From Daphnia pulex (Eukaryota; Arthropoda; Branchiopoda; Diplostraca; Daphniidae): a stretch of DNA of 64,000 bases. The stretch is from assembly GCF_021134715.1 (NCBI RefSeq), contig NC_060017.1, positions 2,294,001 to 2,358,000 of the forward strand, in the 5' to 3' direction. The notes below the pieces were generated by a model. It ran no database searches. It was not told the origin of the DNA and was given only the letters and a program-made list of their open reading frames with translations. Positions 27,601 to 37,734 of this stretch are shown in pieces. The first letter of the stretch is position 1; each line of letters opens with the position of its first letter. The position numbers and the translations under genes were made by a program.

Positions 27601-27885
27601 AGCCATTCAACTGTGATTATCCGGTCAGTTAGAAATCCCTTCAAACATAATTAAAATAAGGCACTAACTTTTTGGCGTTTTGATGATTAATTGAATATTC
27701 GACACATCCAGGAGAGGCCGAAGCGGTGCAATGCCTCCAAAGTGTGCAACGCTTGGCATAAATCTGGCGTCCGCTACATGCGCACATGTCAGCCTTGTCC
27801 GGAGGTCTTCCCATGGACTGGCAAAACCGGAGTGAGAAATCCTTTCCTCGACCACTACGGAGAAAACGAAGTTGCATCAGCATGA
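12673..27885 (+). CDS. Cda5: chitin deacetylase 5-like protein (ChtBD2 + CE4)
   Basis: Secreted carbohydrate esterase family 4 enzyme that deacetylates chitin in cuticle. Exons: 12673-12724, 20275-20401, 20591-20653, 21729-21875, 21938-22019, 22091-22261, 22342-22415, 22656-22859, 23388-24062, 24338-24693, 24765-24822, 24891-25079, 25153-25239, 25309-25415, 25573-25798 or 26175-26400, 26781-26910, 26979-27141, 27220-27364, 27425-27623, 27712-27885. Phases agree throughout, giving about 1142 aa. Exon 1 is a signal peptide. Exons 2-4 form a peritrophin-A chitin-binding domain (CPEEFGYYP...YYVCVFGGALLESC...CDWPRNVGC). Exons 5-13 encode a long Q/S/T/P-rich linker. The C-terminus is the CE4 domain with TFDD, SHTISHS, RAPFL, YDSSMP and VWEVPM motifs, ending in a Cys-rich tail (RPKRCN, CQPCP). 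There is no LDLa domain and the linker is long, which favours CDA5 over CDA1/2. The acceptors of exons 9 and 16 have poor pyrimidine tracts. Confidence 0.9.
12725..20274 (+). other. intron 1 of the chitin deacetylase gene (7.5 kb)
   Basis: Starts GTAAGT right after the signal-peptide exon and ends ACAG before the chitin-binding exon. All other introns of this gene are under about 1.1 kb. It is T/C-rich with many CTT tracts. Apart from one candidate ORF at 19701-19904, no coding sequence was recognised. Long first introns often hold enhancers, but none can be pinpointed by eye. Confidence 0.7.
19701..19904 (+). CDS. candidate short membrane-anchored ORF inside the deacetylase intron
   Basis: Unrecognised 67-codon ORF starting ATGGCGGAG. 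It has a hydrophilic N-terminus (about 33 residues), then one strongly hydrophobic helix (NIWVLLLLLWLQLVLLVKG) and a short tail, the layout of a type II signal anchor. A donor-like AAGC|GTGAGT sits at the end. Splicing there into deacetylase exon 2 would be out of phase, so it is not a simple alternative first exon. It could be a small nested gene or chance, since CTG repeats readily encode poly-Leu. Confidence 0.2.
   Translation: MAEYTGDSRRPAIELNDPQSDFSSAGQQHSSRLNIWVLLLLLWLQLVLLVKGTYTTIILDSWNKVQA
25573..25798 (+). other. Cda5: alternative catalytic exon 15a of the chitin deacetylase
   Basis: 226 bp exon flanked by TAACAG and GTAAGT, entering in phase 1 and leaving in phase 2. It encodes GGLRAIDTPQLVLLTFDDAV through GHEIASHTIS, so it carries the catalytic/metal-binding Asp of TFDD and the first His of the metal site. 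A second exon of the same length follows at 26175. Including both would shift the frame, so only one can be used per transcript. Confidence 0.9.
26175..26400 (+). other. Cda5: alternative catalytic exon 15b of the chitin deacetylase
   Basis: 226 bp exon flanked by TTTCTAG and GTAAGT, with the same phases as the exon at 25573. It encodes GGFRVNDTPQIVLLTFDDSV and then an identical protein stretch from NPNGCPIAGTFYV to ASHTIS. Differences cluster in the first half (for example LRAID/FRVND, DAV/DSV, KELY/KKLF, ETGRV/EKGRL). The intervening 376 bp is non-coding. Confidence 0.9.
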
Positions 27886-27917
27886 ACTAAGCCTCGACTC
27901 GAAAACGAAAGAGAGCA

Positions 27918-27928
27918 AATAAAATAAA
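27918..27928 (+). promoter_or_regulatory. polyadenylation signals of the chitin deacetylase gene
   Basis: Two overlapping AATAAA hexamers lie 33-38 nt after the TGA stop codon, followed by T-rich DNA. This suggests a very short 3' UTR. Confidence 0.6.
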
Positions 27929-27929
27929 C

Positions 27930-29340
27930 TGACAAATTTTTTTACGATAAATGATAATGTCGGCATTCTATATATATAATTGGTGTATTTTTTTTTTGCA
28001 TAATTTGTTTGATATCGTGATGTGTTGAAACAAATTTCAAACAAACAAACAAAAAGAATCACGTCGGGTGCCACATCACGAGATCCAAACGAGGACTCGC
28101 AGAGATTTGAAAACCTATAAATTTGCTTTTTTCCTTTCTTGTTGTGTGGGTGTTTTATGATCCAATGTCAAGGAGACTCCGACTTTGGTGGGTTCGTCCA
28201 CTGCGTTCCAACTTTCGTTTCCGTTTCGGAGATAATATTCCCTCTATTCTCTTTTGTGATTCGATTGTTGCCCCTCCGCACTCTTTCCCGTTGTACATTG
28301 CGTGTCTTTTTTCTTATTTCCTCTTCTCGATTTTTTTTTTAAATTTTTCCTTCAGACTTGCTATTGAACAATGGTGCCTGATGGTGTTCTCGATTTCAAA
28401 ATACAAACTTGCTATAAATGGCATATCATGAAACCCGAAAAGCGAGCGGTTGTATATGATTGTTTCAATGATTTATATGGTTGAATGTGATTAACCCTAT
28501 AGAGCTTTTACTTCGTATTCAGAAAAATGGTGGTAAATAACAAGCTTGGTGAAACTGAACCTGCTGATGAACTGCGAATCGCTAAATGAAAGTCTCGGAA
28601 TTTTTATTTTTTCGAAAATAAGTATCGAATTTTAAAGAAATAAAAAACATGTATTCATTCTAAGAGTGAAATTTTAAAAATGGTAAGATCTGACCACAAT
28701 CAAAACGTGAAATTTGACAAAAAAAACCCTTAGTTACATTACCTTAAATTTCTTTGGATTCGAGACATGCTTATTAACGTTGGTTTTATGCGATGATAAA
28801 TTAATTTTTTTAATTAATGGTTTTCTTCCGAGAAGTCGACGAAATACTTTCATTTAAAATTTGCTATTGCATCATCAATAACGGTGTCCAACATTTTCCT
28901 TTAGATGAGGTGAGGATTGGCCAAAAGAATATTAGATCTCCTTTGATTTTTTCAAAATTGGCCGCTAGATGACGTGGCGAAATGACGTCTGTCAATGGCG
29001 AAAATCTTCAGAAAATGACGAAAAATTTTCAAGATTTTCAATTTCCAATATCTCTGCTAATAACCGTTTATAATAAAAACGGGGCGAGATGTCTCTGGAG
29101 GGGGGCTAAATCTTTCATTCTAAAAAATTATATATTTTTTTAAAGGCCTGGTTTGTCCGAAAACTGATGTCAAAAATCAGTAAAAACGCTAGAATTTCTG
29201 GGGGGTTTCTTAGTTTTTATTAAATAACTTATAATTAACTAATCCGTAAAATTCTGCACAAAATGGTTTATACGAGGACTGGCTGCGATGCCTTTGTCAC
29301 CCTTTTCCGAAAATTGTAAACCCCCAAAACCCCCAATTTT
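27930..29340. other. intergenic, no gene recognised
   Basis: AT-rich DNA downstream of the deacetylase. Short ORFs at 28123-28431 are T-rich and unlike any family I recognise. Confidence 0.5.
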
Positions 29341-29344
29341 GGCC

Positions 29345-29760
29345 TCATTGAGTGGTGGACTCAGTGTTAAAACACAAAGAATCTTATCTCACCTTGGTCT
29401 TTATTTAATGGAGTAGTTACTTCATCAAAATATGTTTCCATGACCTACTCGTTCTTCAAAGTTTTATAGCACTGTATAGAATCTGAGGCCTTTGAAGACT
29501 CAGAAATTAATTTTTTGACTGAATAAGGTGCTTCCAGAACTAATGTAGGCATAATCTTCTTCACTGCTAAAACTGAAAGTTCATCAGGGTTTAAGTTTTC
29601 AACTTTGTCTTGTTCTGTGAACAATATAACACTTAATGTTAAAATTTTGTTTCATACTCTGAAAATATTATATCACCTTGGTTTTCATTGAATGAAGTGG
29701 TCACTTCATTAGAATATGTTTCTGATGACTTACTATAGACTGTTCTTCAAAGTACTCCGA
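29345..29760 (-). repeat. two diverged exon-like copies, acidic and serine-rich on the minus strand
   Basis: Segments near 29385-29465 and 29675-29755 are diverged direct repeats sharing CACCTTGGT, a TTCATT(A)AAATATGTTTC-like core and GTTCTTCAAAGT. Read on the minus strand they give similar peptides (ETYFDEVTTPLNKDQ and ETYSNEVTTSFNENQ), each ending at a donor-like CCAAG|GTGA. In-frame stops occur nearby. Probably relics of a duplicated exon of an unrecognised gene. Confidence 0.4.
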
Positions 29761-29900
29761 CTCTCTTTTATCTGAGCCTTAATCAAAAGAGCCTGAAACC
29801 TTAGACTCCTTATCATCTTCAGCTGCTAGTTCCAGTAAATTATTAACCCTTGTTGAATTGCTATAATTATAAGATCGTAAGTCCCCCTTCTTTTAAGTCT

Positions 29901-30392
29901 TCTATTTTAATGAATTTTCAAATTCATATTTTTAATATTTTAAAATTCATATTTAATATTTTAAAATAGAATAAACAAAAATAAGTAATAAAAAAAACAT
30001 TTGATTTATTGATTTTTTTGGCGCAAATTTCAAAAAATTGTGATTTTCAATCACAAATTAAACATATAAATATATAGTTGCCCAATATACACGAATTAGG
30101 TACTAAAGGATAGAGAATGAAATAAAGCTTAAATGAAATCAATTTCTGGCTTTTCTATTTTAATGAATTTTCAAATTCATTTTAATATTTTCAAATTCAT
30201 ATTTAATATTTTAAAATAGAATAAACAAAAATAAGTAATAAAAAATACATATGATTTGATTTTTTGGCGCAAATTTCAAAAAATTGTGATTTTCAATCAC
30301 AAATTAAACATATAAATAATTGCCTATTCTACATGAATTAGGTATTAAAGGATAGGGAATGAAATAAAGCTTAAATAAAATCAATTTCTGGC
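29901..30392. repeat. tandem duplication, two units of about 245 bp
   Basis: Unit 1 (29901-30153) and unit 2 (30154-30392) are direct repeats from TCTATTTTAATGAATTTTC to ATCAATTTCTGGC, differing by a few indels and substitutions. Each unit contains the perfect inverted repeat AATTGTGATT-TTC-AATCACAAATT and a second AT palindrome (GAATTTTCAAATTC). Confidence 0.9.
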
Positions 30393-30722
30393 CTCATTTA
30401 CTAATTATTTTATATGATTAAGAACGAAAAACCCCTATTTTTGCTATACCCACGAGAGGCGAGGGGCCCACTAACCTAGCGAACCTGGCGGGGAATCTTG
30501 GGACCCTTTATTGAACACCCGCCGTTTCTTCCAAGAGACTGGAATAGCGCGAGAATGTATACGTTTAATTTTATATCGTGGAAATACCATAGAACATTGC
30601 AGTTTTTAATGTCTTCCCACTCTTGCAAAGGTGATGCAAACATTCTATAAAAAAAGAATATAAAAAAGAACTGACCGAACTGACTTTGATGCAAATAACT
30701 TATATTGAATAAAAATACTATA

Positions 30723-31483
30723 CAGTAGTGGTCCAGTTAAAGAACCGACCTTTGCGCGGTTCTATAACCGGGTGGTTCTATAACCACGCACTTGATCCCA
30801 GCGCCATCTACGGGGGATTACACTTGTACTTAAAGCCCATACAGAATAAAGACAGTCATTTCCATAATCATGGAAATTGCTTTTTGTTCACTATAAGTAG
30901 ACAAATCTAAAGATATTTCGATGATATTTTTTCTTAATGAGTTTTAAGTAAGTCTAACTTTGGAATCTGACTCTCCATGTAACTATTTTCTGACTATCTT
31001 TTTCCCATATGAAACACCCGCTTTATGAAAAACTTTTGATCGCTTTTAACGGCTTTTGATTATTCTGACAATAAGCCAAGTTTATCCCCTTTATTTTAAT
31101 ATGATATAAAGAAAACAGTGCTGGAGATGACGCAAGCAACTAAATGGTCAGATTGGGTTCAATAGTCACGAGCATGGTCGCTTTTTTCAGTAGGGAAATG
31201 AGGAAGGCAACGATTGTGAATGAAACAGGCTATAAACTCAGATTTTTTAAAAAATGAGTCCCAACATTTCTTTATGAACCGCTCAGCTTCTGAGACACTA
31301 ACCTAGAGTCCAAACTGACGACCCTTTCTGTCTTATTTGCTGTAAGTTCTAAGTTCCCGCCGCAAAAATTTACATCTGTTTTATCAGTACGCCGATGGTG
31401 GCGCTGAAACACGGCAGAGCCATTTCGGTTCTATAACCGGGTTGGTTCTATAATCGGGCGGTTCTCTAAGTGAACCAGCACTG
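30723..31483. mobile_element. 761 bp non-autonomous Tc1/mariner- or pogo-like MITE
   Basis: Terminal inverted repeats: the left end CAGTAGTGGTCCAGTTAAAG pairs with the reverse complement of the right end, CAGTGCTGGTTCACTTAGAG. Similarity runs inward for about 90 bp through repeated GGTTCTATAACC blocks to CAGCGCCA. TA dinucleotides at 30721-30722 and 31484-31485 look like the target-site duplication. There is no transposase ORF. CAGT termini with a TA target are typical of the Tc1/mariner/pogo superfamily; the exact family is inference. The insertion lies beside an XRN2-like exon donor. Confidence 0.8.
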
Positions 31484-31492
31484 TACTTACGT

Positions 31493-33130
31493 ATCAGGTC
31501 GAACGTAATTCTTTGAAGCAGATACTTCTCCAGATATGCCAGAAAAAAGTTTGGGCTGCAATGCAAAAGTCCCCAGCTAGTAAACGACGCAAAAAGGTGT
31601 AGCCCTTATGGTATTGCCCAGCAACAAGTAATTTGTCACTTGTCTGTATTTCTCTGTATCTGTATTTCTCTCTTCTGAAAATAAAATGATTAAAATCAAT
31701 GTTTGAATACCAAATTTGAAATTATGACGTCATACCAACGAGCCTACAAGATCTACTTAAGTAAATTTGAAGATTCTTCAATAGAATTAAAGTAACTTAC
31801 TCTCTTCATCGGTCAACTGGTCATAAACGGCCTTAACGGCATCCTTCATCAAATCCTCGTCGAGAAACGGCAAGGCGGATCCTTTGCACATTGATGGATA
31901 GAACTTGGCAATAGTTGAATTCTAAGATTTAAATAATTAAGGTAAGATATGGAAAACAGAATAATTTACAAACCGAATCAGACATCAAATTTCCCCACGA
32001 CAAAGGAACAAGCGTTGAACTCCACGGAAGTAACAAACTCATCAATTGTTCCAACGGAAGTAACTGCATTTTTAAATGAGATATGGAGGAAAACAATTTA
32101 ATTAGCGCTTTAACTTTTAAATTACCGACTGAGTCCCAGAATCAAAATGAGTAGCAAATGCAGAAACCTCAGGTAAGTCGAACGGGGCATAGTAATATGG
32201 ATAAAACCAATTCCAAGATGGGACAACTTAAAAAAAAGAACGACATTCATGGCTAGTTTTTAAAATTAACTACGAAAATAAACTACAGACAACCTGAAAG
32301 TAATATGACAAAATCCAGCCTAGTCCTTTGGCGTACTCCTGAGTGATGTGGGATAGTACCTCATCGGTTAGTGGCTGCCCAGACTTGCTCTCGTAGTAAC
32401 GATTTTTGAAGACAAATCTGTTACTAGAAGATGAATCAGTTTGTCTTTCATCTAGTTCATAGTCGAACATCTCCTCGCGGTAAAACGGGCCCGCTTGAGG
32501 TTCAACCGTTGAAGTAACTGTGCGACTATTCAATCGAGGTTTTTTTCTAGTAGTCGGTTCAGTACTAAAAGAGGAATCAGGATGTCGTTTTTTAAGGGTT
32601 CTAAATCAAAACTTCCCTCCCTGGTAGATGGACCTTTCATAGGTTTGATTGTTGATGTAACCGTTTTGCTTTTTCTTTCGGATCTTTTCATAGGGCTCGG
32701 TTCGAAACTGTTATAAAAACAAAATTAGGAATTTTCGTTCAATTATAATACTGTTAAAGCTTACTTCTTGTTATGGTGGGCTAATTCCATCCGACCAAGT
32801 TCAGACAGAACATATTTCACTTGAACCGAGTTAATAGATCCATTATGGGTTAGCCAATCCTGCTAATAAAAAAGAGAAGCGCATTATAACATCTTAACTC
32901 TTTAAACACAAAACATTTTTCTAAAACAAAAAAAAGCTTACCACATTTTTGTTGTAGGCATCTTTACAAATTCGAACAAGATGAGTAAGAGTTCGATCTG
33001 GATTTTTAAACATTTGGAAACTTGGAAGAACGTCATTTCCCAATAAAATGCAAAGGAAAATCCAATCACATTCACAACGGGCATTACTTGAATTGATGCA
33101 CGTGGCGACTCTTCCATATTTTTGGTGTTA
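31493..33130 (-). pseudogene. Xrn2: XRN2-like 5'-3' exoribonuclease, partial and probably decayed
   Basis: XRN2 degrades nascent RNA 5'-3' and helps terminate RNA polymerase II. Minus-strand exons read, in order: DWIFLCILLGNDVLPSF (about 33080-32942; XRN 'F..CFLLGNDFLP'), QDWLTHNGSINSVQVKYVL (32862-32765), a basic linker (about 32707-32530), KNRYYESKSGQPL...GLGWILSYYFQ (about 32500-32290), VPSWNWFYPYYYAPFD (about 32230-32130), LPLEQLMSLLLPWSS...LMSDS (about 32070-31975), and FYPSMCKGSALPFLDEDLM...VYDQLTDEE (about 31925-31801). The EQLM, SW and LMSD signatures favour XRN2 over XRN1. A possible further exon is 31563-31493. The N-terminal catalytic half is missing, the segment between FYP and LPF is shortened, and the linker region changes frame. 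It could still be a divergent expressed paralogue. Confidence 0.75.
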
Positions 33131-33254
33131 ACTATTGCTTGCTGGATTTTGGATTCAGTATTCATCCGGGAAGTTGCTGGAATACTAAATATATAGGCAC
33201 GTCATCTTCCTCTAGAGCATTGTTGAAAACTGGTGGAACATTGTTAAATTAATT

Positions 33255-33780
33255 TTAAAATTGTCCGCTTATTAATATCAGACGCTCTTCCATTTTCTCA
33301 TTAGTAACTTCAGTTGATGTTATCCACATTTTTCATACCTACAAAATTGAAAGAATCAAGATCAAAGTCGAAAGAAAAATGATTTAAATCAAAATCAAAA
33401 TCACCGTAAGTTGATTTCAATCGTGATTTCAATCATATGCCATTTAAATCATCTATTGACCTCCCGATTGTCCAAAATTGGAATGGAGGATAGATAGTAT
33501 TGTTTTAATTACTAATGCTAATGATAGTTTATTTGATAAGTCGTTATAACTACATCGTACTGGTGTAAGTCTAAAACGAATTGCTTACGATAAGGCCCGT
33601 GATAAATAGCAACAGTCAAACAATCCTTCTTACAGCGACGCTTGATTTCTTGTTTTCAATGACCAGCAAAAATGTAATAAAAAAAAAAAAAACAATGCCA
33701 CGGTTGATTACAAAAAAAAAAATGCAATGTTTCATTCTTCATTATGGGAACTGGTAATTATATTAAGCAACGAGATTTGT
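33255..33780 (-). pseudogene. partial duplicate of the TTF2-like gene
   Basis: Nucleotide similarity to 39200-39930, on the same strand. One exon-like block (about 33520-33640) reads GPYRKQFVLDLHQYDVVITT, the SNF2 motif Ia-Ib region. A second (about 33260-33332) matches the exon after the DEAH motif but starts with a TGA stop. The DEAH exon that lies between them in the longer copy is absent; shared intron sequence ends near 33460. This fragment sits directly upstream, in transcriptional order, of the XRN2-like exons. Confidence 0.75.
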
Positions 33781-33789
33781 TTTAACTAT

Positions 33790-35190
33790 ACTAGTCGGTT
33801 TTCAATTGAACTCCTGAATTTTTCTCCAACATCTGTTCCCCCATTAATAGTTATTAAATTCAACATTGAAATGGGGAAGTTAAACTCTGAATCCTTTCCA
33901 TGACTAAATTATTTTAATGTACCACGTACAACCACAATCGTGAAAACCTTAAGCACGGATACCCAGTTTGGATGCATTGTTCAGCGGAATGCATTTTAAG
34001 GGTGTCGACTTAAGCTATTCAGGATTTTTTAAGGTTTGAAGATTATGCAACCTTTCTCTCGCCCGTGGCACACCCCTTTTCCTCCGACTTTTTTTTGCTC
34101 ACTTCTGCTTACAACATCGCTCGACTTTTTGTCCTGATAATTCATTTTCAATACATTTCTCTGATTTTGTACAAGTTAAACCTTTACAGTTTTTACAAGG
34201 TAAAGAACATCCCAAGCCAGTTTAGACAATGCAAGATATCACACTGACGTCCTAGGGACGTTTCAAGGAGGTTCTTTTCGAGATATTCGGACGTCCATAG
34301 GACGATAAATAACAAACCCGTTTATATCATTTTCATTTAGGTCAATTTATTTATTTCATTTAGGTCAAATGTTCTACCCAGGATAAGTCCAATTTACACT
34401 CCAGTTTGACATCCCTGGTAAATCTTTACAATGTTTGAATAGGCATGTAATAGACCTAGATACGACTGCAATGGGTCCTAGAATAATTTTTTATGTAAAT
34501 AGAAAAAAGAAATAACAATTAAAGATTTTGCTTTTAACTCCATTTCTTGTTATTGTTAACTTACAAAACTGTACAGTCGTGAACATTTGAAAACATTAAA
34601 CATGTGTAGCAAAACAGATTGACGCAAGAAAATTGGCTTAACATAAAAAACAAAATCTTTATTTCGAATCCTCTTCGGAAGAAGAAAATCTAGACGTGGA
34701 TAACATTCTGTTCTCTCTGATGGAATTTTCCGCAGCTTTCTTACACCATTTTATTCTCTGCAAGCACCGCCGCTTCAGTTTTCATTCCATCCTTAGCATA
34801 TTTAAGCTAATTTTGGAACTTCAACAATTATAAGTAGATGAAATTGCTCCTGGAATAGGAAAATGGGCTACCTCCAGAGCGGTTTCTTTTCCATCAAATA
34901 AAGACCTAGAATGACGGAATCTGTGTACTGCAATTTAACTAAACTCTCTAACGATGCAGATTACAATTGATTTTTGCCGATTTTTGCATTAATTAATTAA
35001 TTATTCATATAAACTTAAGTCATTAGTTAATTAATTATTCATACAAACTTAATTGACTACGCCACTCTGTTACGAAAAGGTTTCCAGAAATTCATCGGAT
35101 ACATTGACGTCAAGTCGGCGCTAACGTATTTTTAAGTTCAATGAAACCAAAAATTTACTGAAATCAATACTCCAATTATACATTCAACTT
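33790..35190. other. AT-rich stretch with no clear gene
   Basis: No recognised domain. On the minus strand 34665-34800 reads as a possible C-terminus ending in a Ser/Glu run (RFSSSEEDSK, stop), but I cannot assign it. A 25 bp direct repeat, TTAATTAATTATTCATAY then AAACTTA, occurs at 34993-35017 and 35027-35051. Confidence 0.4.
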
Positions 35191-35200
35191 TGCGCTTGTA

Positions 35201-35416
35201 AACGCCAGAAGTTCTATGAGCCTGTCATCAGGAAAATTTAACGCGCTCGTCAAGGGAACTTATTTCTTCTCCCTCACGGGACTGGCGTTTTCTCCTGCTT
35301 GTTTATTATATATATATAATGTTAAAAATGATTTTGGTTTACAAGTCTCTCTTTATATGAATGGCGAACGAATTAAACTTGGATCGGTTCAAGATTCCAG
35401 CGTCGCCGGTAATTAA
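35201..35416 (+). pseudogene. C1q-domain fragment
   Basis: The frame reads SSGKFNALVKGTYFFSLTGL followed by LQVSLYMNGERI. This matches the front half of the globular C1q domain ('F.aP..GtYfFs.tgl', then 'v.L..NG..i'). The rest of the jelly roll is missing and the frame ends soon after. No signal peptide or neighbouring exon was found, so it is most likely a gene remnant. C1q-like secreted lectins are common families in aquatic invertebrates. Confidence 0.55.
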
Positions 35417-36344
35417 TGAAGTCCTGTGACCCTGCAGGATAAACTTAAAAAAATGCGATACAGTGAGTCTGAGTACAAATTTCTCACCTTTCGTCAGGAG
35501 CGTATTTGCATGATGACAATTTCCACCACACCCATTTCACTGGTTTTATTTGAAGAGGGGAAATTGTTGACTCTCTTATTTGTTTGAACTGTAGAGGATT
35601 TTTTATCGTAGAGAAATTTAATTGGTTCTAAGAAATAAACAAAATTAAATTAAGCTGAAGTACATTTTTTTGGAAATACAGTCAAGTCGTGCATAGTTTA
35701 AAACAATCTCGAGAATCGAGTGAATGAAAATGTTTTAGGGATAATGTGTTTAATACTGGGTAATGTCCGTAATGAATATATAATAATGGTTACATGAATT
35801 AATAATGCAAATATTAATGTGTAATAAATCGTGCCCTTCCCTCTGATAGCTATTCTGTACGGCCAAGGCTTTTCATATTATACGGGCGGTTTATTGTTGT
35901 CTTCTTGCATTTATTACATTTTTAAAATAATTGCTGCTTGTGAACGAATTCTTTTCCTTCCCAAACTTCTTTCATTAACTTTTTACAAGTTAACTCCTGC
36001 CTCTGGTTGTTTTTACGTCATCTTTTTTTCTTCTGCCGTAGATTTATTTTACCTTTTAAAAATATGAGAGAAAAGAATTATCATGGTCCAGCAGCTCAAA
36101 GCCTCAAACCAGCTAGTGACGTGGTGCAATAACTCCATAAAAAATTCGTATATCAATCCAGTTTTCTTTCCTAACATTTTCGTGGAATCCATCACAAGTT
36201 CATAACAAGAAACTCCTGAAAGAATGCGTGTACCGCTGTTTTGTCGAAAATACAAATTTTATTTCAACAACTGACAGACCAAGTTAAATTTTTTTTTGTT
36301 TCTTACATACCACTTATACTTAAGGACTCTTTGAATATGTACTA

Positions 36345-36470
36345 TTCACTCTTCTTTTTCGTTTCCTCATTCGTGCGGTAGTGAAGGAACAGGATGCTGA
36401 ATAGGAAAACACCTCCCATCATGCTGAATGCACTGGGAGGTGACATGACAATGAATCGTTCGTACTGTGT
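36345..36470 (-). other. candidate terminal exon with one membrane segment
   Basis: On the minus strand the sequence reads [20 protein letters not shown], then a short charged tail ending KKKSE and a TAG stop, resembling the tail of a small single-pass membrane protein. A possible upstream exon is 36911-36855 (MSEHVIMTSRNQLNPVPE, then GTAAGC), but phases do not join cleanly. Unassigned. Confidence 0.25.
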
Positions 36471-37081
36471 GTGTTTCAGGGGTCGAACCGACACCTAATC
36501 AAGGATTTCTCAATTCTTTGAATTTGAATATTCCTTATCAAGTTGGTTATCCCTCTTTTTATTGCGCTGCTTGGTGTTGTTTTTATATTATCTGTAGCCA
36601 TTTCGATTTCATAAAAATTCCTCCCTGTCCCACAATATTAATATTACATGTAATGTATGTCCAGCCCAGCTTTTGATGCATGGCTGAAAGTAGCTTCAAA
36701 ATAAAAAAGTCTGTCAATGACAACAAACCAATTGAACTCCGAAACAAGACGAACTTGCAGCAGCAGTCCCAACAATCACCACTAGGTGGCCACTGGTCGA
36801 CAAGTTGCACGACTTTTTGCTGATTTCTGGCAGTCTGGTTATTTGGCAACGCTTACTTTCTGGTACTGGATTCAGTTGATTCCGACTTGTCATAATAACA
36901 TGTTCAGACAATATTACCTATTGTAAAAGATTTACTATACTTTTTTTTTTATTAAAGTATGGTATATACCTGGTATTAAAAATCAGGTGTTTATATTAGA
37001 CTTACCACGAATTTCAACAATAGACGAGTCGGTAAAATAAAAATAAGGGGTCACTCCAATAAAAATGTCAACATTTTCCGT

Positions 37082-37405
37082 TTACGTTAACCTTAAATTT
37101 GTTAATGTTACTTTAAATACCGAGAGTAGCCCGAAAGAGATCTTTTCCTGCTGGTCACGTAAATTGTTTAATCGAGCCCGGCTCCTTGACTCACGCCTTG
37201 ACTGGCGCCTCCTATCACGTCTCCTCTCACGTCTCAGCGCTTCAATATCAGCAGGGTTTAAGATTTGCATATCGGGGGGATTTTCTCGTTCAACAACAGC
37301 TTGAATTGCGTCGGGCTATGATAGACATTGAATGTTTCCCCAAACAATTATGAAACATTTGATCAAATTTGGAGCGACAATATGGACATGCCCAACTTAT
37401 TTCAC
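37082..37405 (-). pseudogene. Topors-like RING E3 ligase fragment, copy 1
   Basis: On the minus strand the frame near 37400-37330 reads LLNWCEISWACPYCRSKFDQ then MFHN, matching the second half of the Topors-type RING finger ('W....CP.C...FD.I.H'). It is followed, after a frame break, by an Arg/Ser-rich segment (RRERRRDRRRQSRRESRSR) at 37230-37150, also typical of Topors. The first half of the RING is absent. Confidence 0.55.
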
Positions 37406-37734
37406 ACCAATTTAGCAAGCACAAATAAAAAAACATTTCCGTATGTGCTAGGGTGTTTCATCCGTTTGATCAAGACATATTCCACATAATCCCCTTTCGA
37501 ATTCTAACACGACCCTGTTTTCAGCCATTTTTAATGTCATAGGTAGTCATAAGCTTGATTTTGGAGGGTTTGCTGTCTCTTTTCTTAACATTTTTGCTTT
37601 TCTTAAGTTTTTTGCTTTTGAAAGGAAGAAATAAGGAACAACCGAAAGTAAGAGAAATAACAAATTTCAACAAAACAGCAAGATTTTTTTCAGTAAATTT
37701 TAAGTAAGACAACTAGTTACAACTAGTGAGCCTG

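Noticed and set aside
30155..30392. Possible CRISPR-like repeat
   Set aside because: Only two long tandem units without spacers, in a eukaryotic context.
34065..34247. 60-codon plus-strand ORF
   Set aside because: Hydrophobic by T-richness only; no splice partners or family resemblance.
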